From Dethiosulfatibacter aminovorans DSM 17477 (GTDB lineage: Bacteria > Bacillota > Clostridia > Tissierellales > Dethiosulfatibacteraceae): a stretch of 64,000 bases of DNA. The stretch covers positions 1-64,000 of the forward strand of contig NZ_FQZL01000006.1 of assembly GCF_900142005.1 (NCBI RefSeq). The letters run 5' to 3'. Under the pieces are notes generated by a model. That model made no database searches and was not told the DNA's origin. It was given only the letters and a program-made list of their open reading frames with translations. The translations under genes were made by a program, and so were the position numbers. Below, piece after piece: positions 62,886 through 64,000 of the stretch. Positions within the stretch are counted from its first letter, which is position 1, and each line of letters opens with the position of its first letter.

Positions 62886-62914
62886 GGAGTTACGGTCAGC
62901 ACCGTAAAATTGAT
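62886..62914 (+). promoter_or_regulatory. Hairpin between the Shine-Dalgarno and start of tsaD
   Basis: GGAG (62886-62889) is 25 bases from ATG 62915, but TTACGG (62890-62895) and CCGTAA (62902-62907) form a 6-bp hairpin with loop TCAGCA. Folding it out leaves a normal 7-base spacing. No ATG, GTG or TTG in frame lies nearer. Confidence 0.65.
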
Positions 62915-63934
62915 ATGCAGAAAATAAAAATACTAGCCATTGAAACTTCATGTGATGAAACATCAATATCCGTAGTTGAAAATGGCAGAAAAATATTGTC
63001 AAATATAATATATTCACAGATAGACATACACAAGACTTTTGGCGGAGTTGTGCCAGAAGTTGCATCCAGGAAACATATTGAGACTATTGACGGTGTACTT
63101 GAAGAGTCACTCAAGGAAGCGAAAACTGGTCTTGAAGAGATTGATGCGGTGGCAGTAACCTATGGTCCGGGTCTTGTTGGAGCTCTTCTGGTAGGCATAA
63201 ATTTTGCGAAGGCTTTGTCTTATGCAATCAACAAGCCTCTCATAGGAGTAAACCACATAGAAGGACATATATGTGCAAATCTTATATCAAACAAGGATCT
63301 TGAACCTCCGTTTTTGACTCTTGTTGTATCGGGAGGCCATACCCATCTGGTAGTGGTCAAGGAATACGGGGAATACGAGGTTGTAGGCAAAACCAGGGAC
63401 GACGCTGCTGGCGAAGCTTATGACAAGGTTGCAAGGTCTCTTGGCTTGGGATATCCCGGAGGGCCTCTTATTGACAAGATTTCTACTGAAGGGGACAGGG
63501 AATCAATAGACTTTCCAAGAATCATGCTTGAAAAGGATTCCTTTGACTTCAGCTTCAGCGGTTTGAAGTCTGCAGTTTTGAATTATCAAAACCGAATGGC
63601 AATGAAGAAAATGGATTACAGGGTTGAAGATGTAGCAGCAAGTTTTCAGGAAGCCGTAGTGGATGTCCTTGTTAAAAAGACAATAGAAGCAGCAAAAAAA
63701 TATAAAATAGAGAAGGTAACCATGGCAGGTGGTGTAGCTTCCAACTCCAGACTAAGGGAAGTTATGGAAAAGGCATCAAAGGAAAGAGGTTTTGACTTCA
63801 GTTATCCGCCTGGAATCTTGTGTACGGACAATGGAGCAATGATAGGTTGTGCAGCCTATTACAAGTATCTGAAGAATGAATTTTCAGAAAGTACCTTGAA
63901 TGCATATCCTAACCTTAAAATTGACAGATGCTGA
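62915..63934 (+). CDS. tsaD: tRNA N6-adenosine threonylcarbamoyltransferase TsaD
   Basis: 339 residues. Catalytic subunit of t6A synthesis: [12 protein letters not shown], metal-binding HIEGHICAN (two His), [12 protein letters not shown], and [10 protein letters not shown]. Its spacing from the ribosome site is bridged by a small hairpin. Cluster partners tsaE and tsaB lie 2.5 kb upstream. Confidence 0.96.
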   Translation: MQKIKILAIETSCDETSISVVENGRKILSNIIYSQIDIHKTFGGVVPEVASRKHIETIDGVLEESLKEAKTGLEEIDAVAVTYGPGLVGALLVGINFAKALSYAINKPLIGVNHIEGHICANLISNKDLEPPFLTLVVSGGHTHLVVVKEYGEYEVVGKTRDDAAGEAYDKVARSLGLGYPGGPLIDKISTEGDRESIDFPRIMLEKDSFDFSFSGLKSAVLNYQNRMAMKKMDYRVEDVAASFQEAVVDVLVKKTIEAAKKYKIEKVTMAGGVASNSRLREVMEKASKERGFDFSYPPGILCTDNGAMIGCAAYYKYLKNEFSESTLNAYPNLKIDRC

Positions 63935-63975
63935 AAACAATTCAAATAAACGACAAATAATACTAAGGAGATTTT

Positions 63976-64000
63976 ATGATTAGAAAAATTGATACTTCCG
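63976..64000 (+). CDS. Start of next gene (cut by window end)
   Basis: ATG 63976 with AAGGAG at 63965-63970; only eight codons (MIRKIDTS) are visible, too few to identify. Confidence 0.5.

Overview
The window is a dense, AT-rich stretch of a low-GC Gram-positive chromosome, almost certainly an anaerobic member of the Clostridia. Supporting signs are an aldehyde:ferredoxin oxidoreductase with its own ThiS/MoaD-type carrier, a full selenocysteine machinery (selD-selA-selB plus tRNA-Sec), FAD-dependent ThyX, a ribosomal protein L27 with a cleavable N-terminal extension next to its protease Prp, many TTG starts with strong GGAGG sites, and promoters that often carry an extended TGn -10 element. 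No rRNA, insertion sequence, prophage or CRISPR array is visible. A species cannot be named from the sequence alone.

Layout. 1-13.5 kb: AOR tail and sulfur carrier, signal peptidase, dipeptidase, DEAD-box helicase, HAD phosphatase, radical SAM protein, RNA methyltransferase and two pseudouridine synthases, a TGS-less uridine-kinase-like protein. 13.5-28.9 kb: rodA, mnmA, nfo, the radical-SAM pair upstream of rplU-prp-rpmA-obg-yhbY, a TetR regulator, thyX, an orphan solute-binding lipoprotein, dxr, nadD-yqeK-rsfS, a D,D-carboxypeptidase. 29-37 kb: comEA, selD (itself a selenoprotein read through an in-frame UGA), selA, selB, a two-component system with a lipoprotein. 37-42.6 kb: carAB behind a PyrR-type attenuator, tRNA-Sec with its own promoter, a Usp-like protein and a DUF1232 protein. 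42.6-49.9 kb: a membrane pseudokinase-like protein, a MacAB-type ABC system with an unusually long adaptor, a MscS channel, a small lipoprotein. 49.9-64 kb: a solitary adenine methyltransferase resembling CamA, an SLH protein, cyclophilin, typA, a phosphatase, an NhaC antiporter, an FMN riboswitch with ribU, and the t6A genes tsaE-tsaB-rimI ... tsaD.

The most interesting signal is a dispersed element of exactly 120 nt present in four copies (23582, 48049, 54045, 59755), two of them followed by a shortened tandem copy, with decayed remnants near 3086, 7181 and 51727. Its stems are kept by compensatory changes, one hairpin keeps a GNRA tetraloop (GCAA, GTAA, GAAA), and a 10-nt apical loop is conserved. 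Every full copy lies directly upstream of a gene (solute-binding lipoprotein, mscS, typA, tsaE), and in at least two cases begins close to a predicted transcription start. In the thyX case the element also supplies the last codons and stop of the upstream gene. This looks like a structured RNA leader or a mobile palindromic element adopted as one; I do not recognise it as a named family.

How genes work together: selD makes selenophosphate, selA converts seryl-tRNA-Sec, selB delivers it, and the tRNA lies 7.7 kb downstream of selB. The nadD/rsfS, L21/L27/Obg and tsa clusters are classic housekeeping neighbourhoods for NAD, ribosome assembly and tRNA t6A modification.
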